Shown in pieces: positions 26,104-39,767 of a DNA stretch of 64,000 nt (the first letter of the stretch is position 1; the number at the start of each line of letters is the position of its first letter). The notes below the pieces were generated by a model. The model ran no database searches. It saw only the letters and a program-made list of their open reading frames with translations, and was not told where the DNA came from. The stretch comes from Cyanoderma ruficeps (Eukaryota > Chordata > Aves > Passeriformes > Timaliidae): NCBI GenBank assembly GCA_008694505.1, contig VZDJ01000594.1, positions 6,746,948 through 6,810,947 on the forward strand, written 5' to 3'. A program made the position numbers and the translations under genes.

Positions 26104-27587
26104 CTGTATATATAGAACCAACAATTTATATTCTAATCATCACAAAGCAATCATACTGTGAGTGCATTTTTGTTATTAAAAATTACTCTTTGATGCATAA
26201 ACAATACCATTTGAAATTCCTGGTACCAACTATGCTGATCTTTCCCTGGAAAAAAAACTTATTTGCAGAGGAGGAAGAATGAAGGGTAGGTAAGCGAAAT
26301 GTATTCCATCTGTTTGAAATAACTGCAAAACTATCAGCATTAACAGTAAAAATGTTTAATGAGTATTGCACTAGCCAGCACCAAAAGTAGTGAGATACAG
26401 GATTGCATTTGTTCTGTCACAGACATGACTGACATTTAATTATTGTATATTTTTGTGCTGATAATCTCATTCTTATCATTCGTTGTTAAATCCTTTAGAA
26501 CCCCAAGAAAAAATGAGATCAAGTGACAAAAATAAGATAATGAAATCATATGAAATAGAATAAAATTATATCTTGTAGGTAAAAGATGATTCAGGAGACT
26601 TGGTTATTTTATAGGGTTGTATAAGCTCTGAAAGTGATTGTGAATTAAATGTGTTGAGCTCACAGAAAAGCTTTGGAAGAGAATGACTGCTTGCAAGCTA
26701 AGCTGACTTCTGGGTTGTCATTGTGCAGCACACGCCATGTGCGATGATATAAGATCATTGTAAACCACAAAAGATGGTGAATTTGAGTCTTGTTGGGGAA
26801 AAATATGTATCTTTCCAGCTCGCTTCCCTTTTGCCAGTTTGTTCCCTTTGTGCTGTTGTGAAGCTTTTGGAAGCCGGTTTGTCACTGCGACTGTAAAATC
26901 AGGATCTATTTTTATCATTCTTAGCTTTCAGCCAGAAAAAGGCTTCCCGGTCTTTTGCCAAAAACTATATTGACTACACAGCCTGATCCAAACTTCTGAG
27001 TCACTGTGTATGTCTGTTTGCAATATGTAACAGGAAAGCACTTCTAGCTGAAGTTTTAAACGAGGTAGGAAATCTGTTGCAAAAATTAGATGAACAATGA
27101 GTTCTGCTAAGGGAAAGTCAAAGGCAACGCTCACCATTTATTAGACTTTTCCAAGATAACCTGTTAAGTGCATTGAAAAATGACTTTGCAGGTTGTACAG
27201 TGGTGAAAACACTGAGGGTTTAATTTTGTTCCCTGCTAACCTCTGAATGATGTAGTGGAAATCTGGTCTACGCACGCTAAGAAAAAGTGCTGACAAAGTA
27301 CATAACTCATAAATGTGCTAATTTACTGAACAGGAATAGTATTTATTTGAGTGCACTAGATAGTGACCACTTCAGTGCTTGTATTTCTGCCAGCTTTCCC
27401 CTAAGGGTACTTTGTAGCTATTCAAAGACAAAAAATTTGCTCAGTGCAGAAACACAAAAAGTTCCTTTTCCTCCCTTCATAGGGAGCTTGTGAAACAGTC
27501 CCAAATTGGGAAATGGGGCTTTTTCCAAATTCAGTTATCAGCTTACTGTACAACTATAGTATAGATCTTGGATTTTATTTCCCTTAG

Positions 27588-27728
27588 TTTCTGCCTTGTA
27601 AAATAGTACAACCCATGATGACAAAGTGTTTTGGAGTTGCGGGTGAACATCCCTATGTGAATTCTAAAAGATCTTGTCATGAGAACTTGTTTGTGAAGTG
27701 CTGTTACAGGCAGCTCTGCAAACCCCAG
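27588..27728 (+). CDS. Candidate cysteine-rich exon, unconfirmed (phase 0-0)
   Basis: A 141-nt segment follows a strong acceptor (GGATTTTATTTCCCTTAG) and ends at the consensus donor CAG|GTAAGG. One frame is open for all 47 codons and is phase 0 at both ends. The peptide has six cysteines at positions 4, 14, 30, 38, 39 and 44, ending FVKCCYRQLCKPQ. The closing CC-x4-C spacing resembles the last loop of Ly6/uPAR-type (three-finger) extracellular domains, whose last exon usually ends CC-x4-CN. The asparagine is missing here and the first cysteines do not fit the fold well, so homology is speculative. The frame stays open about 37 codons past the donor. Chance remains the default explanation. Confidence 0.15.
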
Positions 27729-30700
27729 GTAAGGACAGCAATGTTCAGAGGGGGCTCTCAGGCTGCATTCTGTCCTGGTCCTACAATGGAAGACTTCCAT
27801 GAACAAACCAAAATTGGCTTTGTGCGGTGTTTGTTTTAGAAAAGCACGCACAGTGCCAAAAAAATACTTTTACATAGATAGATTTACTTTGGACTAGTGT
27901 AATTCTGTTGCTAACACACTACCCTCAGGCAGAATTTAGATATGTAATTTGATAACCTGTTGACATTTACATGTCCATAGGTGCTAATGACCCACATCAG
28001 CTGCATGTTTGGAGCGAGGATTCCTCTGCAATCCCCATTTCTTACATAAAGACCTAAATCACTTTAAAGGACTCCCAACTTTCTGAATTGGAAAACAACA
28101 CAGAAATAGCATTTAAACAGTGCCTTGGTTTTATGTATATTTCGGTTGGTTCTCCTTGCACTCATTCTATAAGCCTCACTGTTGGTGATAGAATTAAATC
28201 TGCCACCTTGCTGCCTGGCAAATCTAAATAAAGAGCTGCAGCTGGGCCTGTTTTTATCTTGTGCTACACTGGTATTCATACATTATACTGGCATATCACT
28301 CATGCTAAGAGAGAGGGGAAAGCAAGCCTGTTAGCTTGTTTACATCTACTGGTTGGAGATATTCCTGAATAATGGAGTTCAGGAGGTTTGGAATAATTCA
28401 TGTATTTCCAGCTACAATGTTACTAACCTTCATTGTGGTCCTGGACTGAATTAATCATGCCCTTTTCAAAATGCAAGGCAAACAGAAGCTGCAAAACTTT
28501 CTACCTGACTTAGGAATCTCTAAACATCTGATTGCAGGCTCCACAACCTTGCACTCCATGAGGTTTTGGAGACACAATCCCCAATTTGTGAAAAAAGAGC
28601 TGTCCCTTTGTTTCACAGGAGGAAAAGTGTAATGTACAAACTCAGTGAACCTAAATTCATATGCAAAAAAATTCATACTAATTTAGATCACGACTCTGAT
28701 CAAGATTCTACTCACCTCATTTAATGCTCATGGGAAGCTTTCCCATGATACCAGTGCACTTTGAAGGAGTTATTTGACCAGTGTCAAAGCCAGTAGTATT
28801 ACAATATTTTGTTAATGTCCAGTGGTGAATTTAGGCCATAAAGTCAGGCAATATATAAATCTACACTCTATCCTTAGTTATAGGATAATGGATGTACTTC
28901 ACAGATGCAATCAAAACAATTTACCAAGGATTAAATTCTCACTTTGGAAAGCGAAGTCAATCTTACACCATCTGTAGACAGTAAAGTGTCATGAGGACAG
29001 ATTTAGTGGCCCAGTAGTTGTTCCCAGGGAGCTCCTGCTGCACTGAAATGGCAACATGAGAAAAAGGGCTAAGATAATTGCTGGAAGATTGAAAAATTAT
29101 CATTTGTATCACTAGCAGAGAGGTGGGAGAAGCAGATGTTTTGGAGTAGGCGAGGTGATGACTGGTCTGTGGGGAACACGGACAGTGAGGAGGGCACGAT
29201 GCTCAGCAATCTTCAGAGGTTTGCTTTGACATCAGTGTGAAAAATGAGCCACAGCAAAATGCTGGAGCTTCCTCTGGCGAGATCCTTTTACCCTGATGGC
29301 TCCCTACAAGTGATTTCTGTTTGCCATAACAGAGAAAGTGGGAAAAGAATAATATAAACAAGCAGCATAAATACTTCCTGAAGTCTACATAAGGGCTGCA
29401 GACAGAACTCTCTACCACACCTTTGTGCACTCTCAGTCTCACAAGTGCTGAGGTGGAGGCTTGACAGGTAGGAGGCTCCAGCTCTGCTTCAGACATGCTT
29501 CAAACACCAGCACCAGGGCACAGAGCTGGCCCTAGGGTGGGTTTTAACTGCTGGGTCTCTTGGCCTCTTACTCCTGGCCTGATGCAGTTGGTAGCTCAGT
29601 GTTGCTTCATTTCTCAGCTTGCCTGGCCAAATAACCCTGGTCTATTATTCTTGCTTTGATTATCTCAGTCTGCTAAGCAATAACACGTGGCTTGACTTGC
29701 AAGCAAGGTAAGTCATGGCTCAGGGAGGAGCCACGGCAAGTGGCAAATGTGAAGAGAAAAGGGATTTATTACAAGACATTATTTGTCTGTCTCTTTTAGG
29801 AGTTCCCATCCAGTCACTTCTCCTTTATTTTAGCAGCATACTTCGTATTTGAAATCACCATGAAGGAAGAGTCTCTGGAGTTTGGCTAGATCCATGATTA
29901 TACACACAAATAAATAAAAAATCCAATGCATGCTATTTCCTACTTCCTTTTTCCCTGGCTGTTAAAAGTTCAGCCTTGGTGGGGACAGCAAGAGCATTGC
30001 AAGTGCAGGTGAAATTATATCTGTGTAGTAGAACTGTTATGTGTCTGCAGGATTTTTATTCCAAGGAATAGTGTATTTCTACATATGTTATGCATTAAGG
30101 AAAAGGTTTCCAAGCTGGAGGCTCTGAAGTATTAATGTCTTAGATTGCAACCCAAAGAACATCTCATCTGACCTAAGAAATATTGAGGGGAGTTTTCTGG
30201 AGCAGGAATAGCATGACCCCTGAGAACAGGTATGGTCAGATCTGGCTGCAGGGAGGTCAGTGCTACCTGCACTGGAGTCATTATCTAAACTGAAATCAAA
30301 ACCTCTGGGTCAGCCTGAGAGGGAACCCCCATAATGATACTTTAATGCGTGCTTGGGAAAGTAGGAAAGGGGGGTAAATACACAAGGAAGTTCAAAGTCT
30401 GAACGACTTTCCTATCTATTCTTCTAAATAAGGGACAGATTTTTCTCATTCAGTCAGGGCTTATGAGAATATCACCCACACTAAAAGAGACAGGCATATT
30501 ATTTTCACTCTCTATTCCACCAAATATGTAAAATGAAAAACAGGTGATTGCAGTGCATGTGTGTGCTTTTTTTTTTCTTTTTTCTTCCTTTTGGGGGGCA
30601 AGGAAACTTTTGATCTTCAGTCTGTACAGAAGCATCCCAACTTTAAAAAAGAGCACTGTCAGATTTATTGTAGCACTGAAAAGTACAGATATTATGCTTA

Positions 30701-33580
30701 CCATTACTCAGTGACCTCTTTAGGCTTGCCATCATGGTCCAAGATTTATTGCCTTCTGTGTTTAAAATGCAAAAGGATATGTCCTGTTAATATTTCTGGG
30801 TTTGCTGTGAAGCAATGACTTCCTGTTTGCTAGTACCACAGGTAAGGAAGACACAAACCACAAGTGCCAACACTATGTAATTTTTTTGGTCCTGAGTCCC
30901 TAATTTCTCAGTCATCTGATGTGTTCTGTCAAAATGCAGCCTGAAAGTCTAGACCAAGAGATATCTATGATAGAAAGTGTACATCAGTATTTCAAGCCCT
31001 CTAAATTTATTCTAGCCATTTGACAGTTGCTTGGAGATACAATCTCAATTTTTTTGCAGTAGCCCCTTCAAGTGGATATTTATGGCAGATACAACTGTAA
31101 TTATTTACCTGTAACAAAGTCCAGGTCTGCCTGCTCCAGGTGATACAGACAACAGAAGGACACAGAGAAAATATTAATCTTCCTTCTGTCTAGATTTTGA
31201 CCTTTTGCACCCAGCTTCTTAGCCAATTATGGAAACGGAGCTGCCTTTATTTTTTTTTGTTTACAAGTTTTGTTTCCTTATTCCACAAGCCTGTCAGTTA
31301 TCAGTGTCAGTGCCCAAATGACAGGGTCTGAGTGCACTTCCCTGCCTTGCATTCAGTGTTCCTACATGCTTGCATTAAAAATGCTGGAGTCAAACGGGAC
31401 TATTCATGTGAGATAAGGCGAATCCTGAGTGAGAAAGCTGAACATTTTTGGGACACGGAGTTTTTATTAGTGTAATTCACCTTTTTACATTGATGTAGTT
31501 TATTTGAATAAAAAGAAGTGGGAGAAAAGAATGACAAAGGAAATAACCACAAATAATGGGAATCAGTATCTCATTTTGGTAAAGACACTAAATCTGTACC
31601 TTCTTCTAAAAGGGTAAATAATCCTGTTGGTGCAGTCAAGAATTTATGTGGTTTAAAATGCAACAGCATTTTAAAAACAGAATATTTTGTCCACTGCATC
31701 ATGTGGTGCAATGAGAGAGAATAATGGGAACACCAAATTCTTGTTTGCTCCTATTCCTTCAGCAGAAACAGAGTGTGTTTGAACTGGCTGTGCTCCCGTG
31801 GTGCTCCTGTTGCTTGGTGCACAGAAAAGCCTCTGCTGGCCTCGGTGCCACTGTGACGTGTCTCGTGTGCCTTGGCAGAGCCAGCCCTGACACCTCTCTC
31901 AGAGCTGCTCTTCCCATGGTTTACAGGGCTGCTCGTTGAATGCACCACAGAAAATTAAATTACTCCAGAATATAGAAACCATAGAAAATTTTCCCTTTAC
32001 TTGCAAAAACATTACTAAGAAGAGGGCTTAATTATGTGCACTATTTTTCTCTAATATGTATCAAGTGAAATCTTTGCTGGTGGTTTGTTTTTTCATGTGA
32101 GATTGTTTCATCTTTGACTCTCATACCATTAATTTAAGGTTCAGTATGTTTTTCCACATTATCTGTAATTTGATCAGCCCCGTTTACATAGCTCCTAATA
32201 ATCTGCATTCTCATATTTTGATATGAAAGCTCAGAGATATTCAGAATCAGAGTAAAACATATGAGAGAAAATATCACTGGAACAGGCATATTATCACTAG
32301 CAGCACTTAGAACAGTAATCCAAGCACTGCTGAATGCTCGAGTTACATTTGAAATGTGAAAATATTCATGTGAGCAATAAGTAATAATGCTGTTCTAAAT
32401 CACTGTTTAGCCTCATCTTGGTTCTAATCTGTGTAGCTGCTACGTCTTGGCTTAGTTTTGTTTTTCAAATGTATTCTACTTCTACAGACTTTTCAACTAG
32501 TTATTTTGTGAAGCAAGAAAACAAACCCAATTCTGTGTTATTCCAATAAAGGCAACAGTTACCTGATGGATGAATTTAATCTTTATGCTACATCCTTTCA
32601 AAGTAAATACCACGAATTTATTTGTAGCAAATGCCTTAAAAGTTGTTGAAAATTTATTATACATTTGCCATCCACAATGTGCAAGATTACTAAGAGCTGA
32701 TTCCTCTGCTTTTTGGTTCACTGAAAATGTCATTAAAACCAAAAAGTAGCAGTTTAAAGAATTTTTCAAAAACAGTATCTCCAAAGTTAAGAAATAGATC
32801 CCAAAAATCATATGGATATTTTTATTTTCCAGTGAAATGTCCTGCTGGCTAAAGTTCCAAAAACTTGCATGTCTGTAGACATTTTTACAGCAGGCTGGAT
32901 GTGGAATTTGCAGGAATTACTGATAGTGCCTTGTAATTAAGTCACCAAACTAAATTGGTTTGCAGAAATCATCCTAGTCTGCAAAGAGATTTTCAGGAAA
33001 CTGCCCTTCCCACTACCCATTCTCAAGAGCAACCAGTCTGAATCCTTCCCAGTCTGCATCCTTCCCACATCCTAGGGAATAATACAGACTCTTCAGTGCT
33101 CTTTATTGCCTAAGAATAAACATGTTTGTATTTATTACCATTGCCTCGGACATCAAACATGACTTCTCTTCCAAGTGCAGAGGATGGGGATCCAATGCAG
33201 GCAGTGTTTCCACATTTTTATCCCTGCTATGTTACCAGCTGCACAGGGATATGGAATTTCATTCCATTTCTGGTATGCAGCTTCGACTCCTGAAAGCTAC
33301 GATGAGATGTTCATCTTTACTGAGCTCATTTCAGCAATGTGTCCACTGCTTTGAACAATTTGACACACAGAGATGCTTTTTACAAGTTGATTTTTGCTGC
33401 TTTCTTTTTGTTGACATGATTCACTTGTCAGGCTATGTACTCGGGCTTTCAGCGCCTCTTCCCAAGTGGAGACTGCATATCTTCATTTTGGCAGTTTCTG
33501 GATTCCATCTCAAAATGTAACTACTGTACTTTGTTGCCTTCAGTGCTGGAATCTCTGGAGATGATTTTTTATTGCTGTTT

Positions 33581-33596
33581 GGGGGGGAGGAGGAGG
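33581..33596 (+). repeat. G-rich tract, weak G-quadruplex potential
   Basis: Seven Gs are followed by three AGG units, giving enough GG tracts for a two-tier quadruplex. The tract lies in otherwise AT-rich sequence. Only the composition is seen; structure is inferred. Confidence 0.4.
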
Positions 33597-34140
33597 TTAG
33601 TGATTTGGCAACAGCCCTGCAGCTCTGACCCAAAACTTCCTATTTTGCTCTTTATTTTTATAATAGTGTGCGTTATTATAGTATCCAGAAGTCCAGCTCC
33701 CAGCCCTAAGACATGATGACAGCAGATACAATTAAAAGCAACACTTTGAAAACTGCACATACTAAAATTTGACAGGACCGAGTTTGTTTGCAAACTTACA
33801 TACAGCTTGCTGAAATTAACCGGAATAAAAATATATTTTAAATGAAAATGAGCTGGTTCAGATCTGACTCTACAGGTTTTGGATGGTATTAGGAAATCAG
33901 AGGAAACTTGGTGATTCAGACTTTCTAAATTAGTGCACAAGAAATATGTGCAAATATCTCAAAGGGAAAGCAAAAGCAGAGTTTGACTGCATTTCCAAGA
34001 TCCTAATTTTTATATTCACTGAGCTACGGGCAGAAGTGCCTTCAAATGACCTGGTTTGTTCTCCTGAGTATCACATTCAACTGAATTTCATCCAGTTACT
34101 CTTTCACTGAGACCAATCATTTGGGCCTGATGAAAGCTTT

Positions 34141-34155
34141 TTTTGTTTTGTTTTG
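34141..34155. repeat. Short (TTTTG)3 repeat
   Basis: Three TTTTG units are preceded by a short T run. Confidence 0.8.
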
Positions 34156-36129
34156 TTTCTTGGCAGAGCAAAATCTTGAGGATGGAATGTAGTTTTATTT
34201 TGTAGACATCAAGAAACGAAGAATCCCTCAGTTCTCATGGCTCTCACTGCCAAGAAGTTTTGTCTGTTTGGGGGGTTTTACTATGGTCTGATATGTTTTC
34301 TAAATCATCAGTCTTCCATTCTTCTTTTTGTGGCAAATCCTGAGTTTCCCCAAAGGTATTTTAGTTATTATGACCAAGTGATTATAATACCTAAAAGCAT
34401 GCCCTGAGCTGCTGACTCTCAGCATTTTCTCTAGGCCTTGAATAGATCTTTAAACTCTTTCTTCTGTAACCAGTTAGTTTCTTAACACCCTTTGTAAAAT
34501 GCGGGGCTATAGGCTCCAAAGGCAAGGCATGAGGCAATATTCTGTAGATCCTATAGCAATGTCTTTCTAATTAAAGTGTTTTACAGCTGCATTTAAAAGG
34601 TCTAATCAGTGCAAAGAAGCACAGCCTTCTCCTGGCTGCTGTTAGCTTACACACCCCAGGATTGCACCAGCCCTCTCTGGCACAGGATTTTACTGGCAGC
34701 TCAGGTGCAGTTGCTATTGTGTTGTTATCCAAGAAATTTCTCAGAATCCCCACTTTTCAGGACACTGGTCCTTATTTCTGAAAACAGTTCTGGTCCTTGA
34801 ATGTTCTTGCCTTTTGATCTGTTGACGTGTTTTATTTGGTTTTCCCTAATGTTGATTCCTCTAAGTGATCATCTTCTCCTTACAATATTAACTATTCCAC
34901 CAACCTCTGCTTAATCTGTGCAATTCATCAGAAAATATTTTTGTTTTATTTATCCTCACAAGCTCGATGGAAAGGACATATACTTATTGATAGAAGCTAT
35001 TCCTGAGAAAAAAAACTATAAAATATTCTTGTGCAGTGGTGGCTAAGTATTTTTTTTTATTAAGTTTTGAGTAGGCACCTGATTATGTCAGAGCAAACTC
35101 ATGCTCTACCATGCTCAGCCTCCAGTAATTCCAGCTGATATTCCTGGGATGTCCGTATCAGTGACTCAAGACAATCTAGAATAACAGCTTACAGCACACT
35201 CTTGTTGCCTGTTAAGTGTTTGTTCTGTGATTTCAGGCCGGCTCAGTCATCCCTCATTTCAGTGGGTTCACTGCAATGATTATGCTCTGTGCCAGAAGGC
35301 ATTTCCTTGTGTGACTCACACATTTCTTCTAGACTGAATGAGCACTTTAGGCTCTGTGTTCAGGGGAAGAGCAAATTTTAGAGCTGTGGAAGGAATTTTG
35401 TTTCTAAAAAACTCAAGACTTGTAGTAAATTTCTTGAATATATCCCGGTGCATATCCCACAAATTCTGGGGTGTGAAAGGCTCCGAGGTTTGGTGCAGAC
35501 CTAACTGTAATGTTAATCTCACAGAGGGGATCAATTACTTATATATCACAAGGGATTTATAGTATCTCCTGTCAGTGCAGTGTCTGCCCAACTTCTGTTT
35601 AAAACCCGAAACAGCAAGTTTCTGGGTTGTCTTCAAGAATTCTCATTAATTTAGAACTCTACTTACTCTAAGACTTTTTTTGATTACCATTACCATTCTG
35701 GTTTGGGAAATTTACTTCTTTGGGGGTATTTACTGGCTCATTTCCTTGAAGTCTCTTGTGGGCAGTGAGGTAGAAGAAACTGATAGAAAAGGATCTCAAG
35801 GAAAAAGTTATATCTCAAGTGATGTAGCTATGGCAAGAAAGACTCACTACAGCTTTATTTAGAGGACGTGGGGTGTTGGTTTTTTTCTCAAAAAAATTAC
35901 CAACTATTTTATCAAAACATCTGTGTTTCAGCTGGCCATAGAATAGTGGCACATAAAGCTCTTGTGACAGATAAATACATAAAATGTGGTGAGCCACAGA
36001 AATAACATATAAGTGGGTAGCAGCAAGTAATATTTACATAGAGACTTGCCTTCTGGAAAAGGGGTACAACCCAGCCTGGGGAAAAAAAATTAAAAATGGG
36101 AGGTTTTGAGTAGCTCGAGATTATTAATA

Positions 36130-36144
36130 ACAACAACAACAACA
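36130..36144. repeat. (AAC)5 microsatellite
   Basis: Five perfect AAC units are read directly. Confidence 0.9.
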
Positions 36145-36711
36145 AAAAGCTAAGGAAATGAGAAGCTTAGGCAAATGATCTGAAAATGGAGAGAGAGTTC
36201 ATTAACTATCATAAGAGAAGCCCATAAATATCATCCCTGCATGATGTCTAACCACATGAAATGCTATGGACAGGGCTTTTGGAATTTTTTTGTTTGAACT
36301 TTAAGATTATGAAATAGTTGTGCCCAGCTTGCTAACATTTTTCTGGTTTGACACTCACAGTTTTCAGAGATGTGACTTTTCTCTGGTAAAAATCAGCTGC
36401 TATCCACAGCTATGCTGTGATGTGCACGTTCATATTCAAAATCAGGTTTAGGTCTGAAATTTTTTCCTCAGAAAATAATAAAATGGCTGAGTCAGAATTA
36501 AGATGCTTTTAGTTGGTTTTTCTTCCCATGAAGACCATTCTTCTTATGCTATGTGAACAATGTGAAAGAGTCTGAGGCTGATTTTCTAGGTTTAGTTACT
36601 TAGACTAGTGAGAAACAAAATTGGGTCAAGGCCCATACTTTAGTCTAGATTTGAAAGTTCAAATCTGATTCTAAAGAGTATTTAAAACCCTTGGATAAAA
36701 GCCCCTGGATT

Positions 36712-36737
36712 AAAAAAAAAACAAAACAAAACAAAAC
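36712..36737. repeat. A-run with (AAAAC)4 repeat
   Basis: A ten-base A run leads into four AAAAC units. It could be the decayed A-rich tail of an old retroposed sequence, but no element body or target-site duplication is recognisable. Confidence 0.8.
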
Positions 36738-38968
36738 CCACCACACTGGAATCAGTGTTTCACCAGGAAGATGTTTTGTTCAGGAAGACATTTTCTTCAG
36801 GAAGACTTAGGTCCTCAACATCTTTTCTGAATTTCATTCTTTCAAGTGCTGACTGCTTTTCAGCCAGACACAAAGGCTTGCAGCTAAATTGGAGCATGGA
36901 AATACTGGTGTTCCCATGAGCATATTTGATATCATATAGCCCTTCCAGTGAGGGCAAAAAGAATTGTTCATGTGCTAATAATTAAACATGCTCTTGATTT
37001 ATTTTTTGCTATACCCAGATTTGATGTTTTTGCAGAGCTGAGAGCAGAATTTGACCCTCTATATTGAGGTGTTTCTTTCAAACAGATTCTTTCATTTTCT
37101 CCTCCGTTTTCAACTGAATGAGGAATCAGCCTTGAAGTTAAATAGAAGGAGTAATATTTTTATAGCTTAGGTTTGCGTTGAACGTTTAATGCAGGTAACT
37201 CAACAAGTGGTGGTCTGTGTTGGGTTTCAGGGCTTTTTGCAGTGGATAACTAGAGGGGAAGAAAGAAGTCAGTGTAACTGTCCTAGAATTATCAACAAAC
37301 GGGGCGGAAAAAGTACTCACAGAGCAGCAGAGTAATTGCTCTTCCATTAAGAAGTAGGAAATGGGCTCAAGTGCTTCCTTGCTAAAAGGCCACTCTGTGA
37401 AGAATGGCATTGTAGGGTGCACCTCTGACTGCAGATCAGATTTGTGTATTTTAATGGTGAAAAGATTATTTTTCTATCCAGCAATGCTGCCAGCTAATCC
37501 TGCATGTGAAAGTTGAGCTGCACCCTGTCTGATTCACACTTCATCACCTGTAGCCAGGACTGGGCAGCTGGAGCAGGCTTTTGCTGATGATGGAGGAGAG
37601 TCTTGCTCCCTCTCCATTAGCCGGGCTGTGCTATGCTGAGTGCAGTAGTAAAAACGTATTTTTATCAGGAAATTCAGTAGATATGGCTCGATTTAAATGA
37701 GTGCTCATATTGAATGGATGTGTTGAGTCAGTATGTTACTAACTACAGCAGCACATTCATGCAAAGCCAAAGCGTAAAGCCAGCTCTGGGTTTAACTCTG
37801 TGAACTTAAAGGTTCCAGGAAACAGCTCCCTTCTAAGCTCTAAGAGATGGACAGGAAAAGTCAGTAAAAGCAGAAGGAACCATCCTGCATATTCATTCAT
37901 AAGGAAAAGATGGGTGGTAAGATCCAGTCACCTGAAATCAAGGAAGCCCAGAATTAATTTCCACTGAAAAGACTCCCATTGAACTCGCTCAGTCTGGATC
38001 AGATCCCGAGTGGAAGCAATTCATCTTCTGGCTGCAGGTCAGCTTTACAGCTGAGCAAGGCTTCACTTGTGCTCTGCTGTTTGGAATTCTCAGTGTTTAC
38101 CTTGTGCTGGAGCTGGCAGCACGGGGCTGGGTTTCATTCAGGCTCCAGCACATTTCCTTCATGGCTTAGGCACCAGTCTCTTTCAGCACTTGGGCACAAA
38201 ACATGCAGCAGTAGAAGCCTGGTCATCAGGAGGCAGAATAAGCTACTCATTGCCCCGACTGGGCGTCCCAAAACTGCCCATGTAGATTTGGGTTAAAGGA
38301 AATGAAGCCGATGAAAAAGTTCTGACAAAAGCCACACTCTTCAATTTCCAGCTGGCAGCCAGAGAAAGTGGATGTGATCGAGGGCTTCACGTCTAAGCAT
38401 GGATAGGGATCACAAAATAGATGGCAGGTGGATAATCTGTGTTTATTATAAAGTTTAGATGGTTAGACTGATCACAGCTTGGAGGTTTTTTCATACTTAC
38501 TTTTTAAAGAGACCATGTAGACTAATTATGGACTCCAACTTTGTTTTGATTTGTTCTCAAATATGTATTTTGTGCTGCCTCTTTCTAAAAATTCCCAATT
38601 GTCAAAAAAAAACCCCAAAAAACAACTAAGCAACCAAAAAGCCATCAAACCATTGAAAGAGAACTCTGTGTTGCAACATTTTACAATACCACACATGGAC
38701 AGCAGCCAGGGGTGGAGAACTCTTGTGCTAGAAGCATCACAAATTTCCTACAGTCTTACTGACTGTGCAAATCTCTGTGAGAATACCATCAATTTTTAAC
38801 AACTTCCACAAGCCTCTTCATATGAATAGGCCCACATACTGCTAGAATGACACAATCTGCACACACAATGATGTGTGAAGTTACAGAATAAAATCTTCAG
38901 TTTAAAATGAGGTAAAACTTATGAGAAAAGAAAGTAAGCTGGACGAAGGCAACGCTCTTCTTACTTAC

Positions 38969-39139
38969 TGTTAAGACTTGGGAAATATCCTTGTGTTGTG
39001 GCTCCAGGGAATTTTTCCACTGAAGGAATAGGTCCCTGGCTTGGTGGGTCAACTTCAGCAATGCATTCAATGCATGTCCCATTTGCTGTCTGCTTAAGTG
39101 TTTTCCTGTGCCAGTGTCTGGATGGAGCAGTTTTTCCAT
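38969..39139 (-). CDS. Candidate first coding exon, unconfirmed
   Basis: On the minus strand an ATG at 39139-39137 opens 57 codons that end in phase 0 at the strong donor ACA|GTAAGT. The frame then continues through the would-be intron to a stop at about 38897. The peptide (start MEKLLHPDTG, later LLKLTHQARDLFLQW) is mixed charged and hydrophobic with an amphipathic helix-like middle, and no family is recognised. An internal acceptor (TATTCCTTCAG) before TGGAAAAATTCC would give a 51-nt alternative exon in the same phase. The ATG lacks a purine at -3, and no promoter or CpG island is visible upstream. Low confidence. Confidence 0.12.
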
Positions 39140-39158
39140 AGATTGGACATTATATCAC

Positions 39159-39208
39159 AATTTAGGTGTGCAACAAACCAAACAAATTTAGATGTGCAAC
39201 AAAACAAA
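39159..39208. repeat. Imperfect 26-bp tandem duplication
   Basis: AATTTAGGTGTGCAACAAAC and AATTTAGATGTGCAACAAAA begin 26 bp apart. Comparing the first 24 positions of each copy gives two mismatches. This is a local duplication that has slightly diverged. Confidence 0.8.
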
Positions 39209-39723
39209 GCAAGAGATATCCTCATTAAAGGGCAGGCTTGACTCACAACACAAGTTGTAGTCTGTAGTACCTAATGTGTTCTTAAAAGACCAGGCTGAGG
39301 AATTTTTCTTTTCAAAATGCTGAATAAGATATTTATCTCAACTGTGTCCCTTATAATCAAAGCCCTTGATTAGAGGTTCTCATCATGAAAGGCAAGTAGC
39401 TGCTGCAATTAAATATATAATACTTCTGCTCCTGTTACAATTTAGGTTTTTTTTCCTTAGGAAACATCCTTATCTGATATAGAGTTTGAGGGACAGCAAC
39501 TTATCTTTCTTCTTCCCATCCCCCTTTCCCTGACAAACATTTCCTCTACCTAATTGTCTATCCATTGAAGGAATTTTGATAATTCTTTATAAAAGTAAAA
39601 AGTATAAAAGTAGTTACCAACTTTTTTTGGAAAAAAACAATAACAACAAACTAGCCAAAACATGTTGATGCTTGTTTTACATTTAAAGGCACAAAAAAAA
39701 ATCAAGAGGAAATGTCAAAGAAG

Positions 39724-39767
39724 GGAGAGGAGAGGAGAGGAGAGGAGAGGAGAGGAGAGGAGAGGAG
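39724..39767. repeat. (AGAGG)n pentanucleotide microsatellite
   Basis: A 44-nt uninterrupted purine tract has a strict 5-bp period, nearly nine units. All purines are on the plus strand, so it could adopt H-DNA. It is the longest perfect short tandem repeat in the window. Confidence 0.95.

Larger units (their letters stand above)
24660..38960. other. Non-coding sequence, no recognised gene
   Basis: No coding family, RNA gene or mobile element was recognised apart from one exon-like segment at 27588-27728. The stretch carries small microsatellites (GT near 26.1 kb; TTTTG, AAC and AAAAC near 34.1, 36.1 and 36.7 kb) and a G-rich patch near 33.6 kb. Reading frames of up to about 130 codons occur, as expected by chance. 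Confidence 0.65.

Noticed and set aside
33122..33520. 132-codon plus-strand frame rich in Phe, Leu and Cys
   Set aside because: The composition matches translation of T-rich non-coding DNA, and no domain or splice context is convincing.
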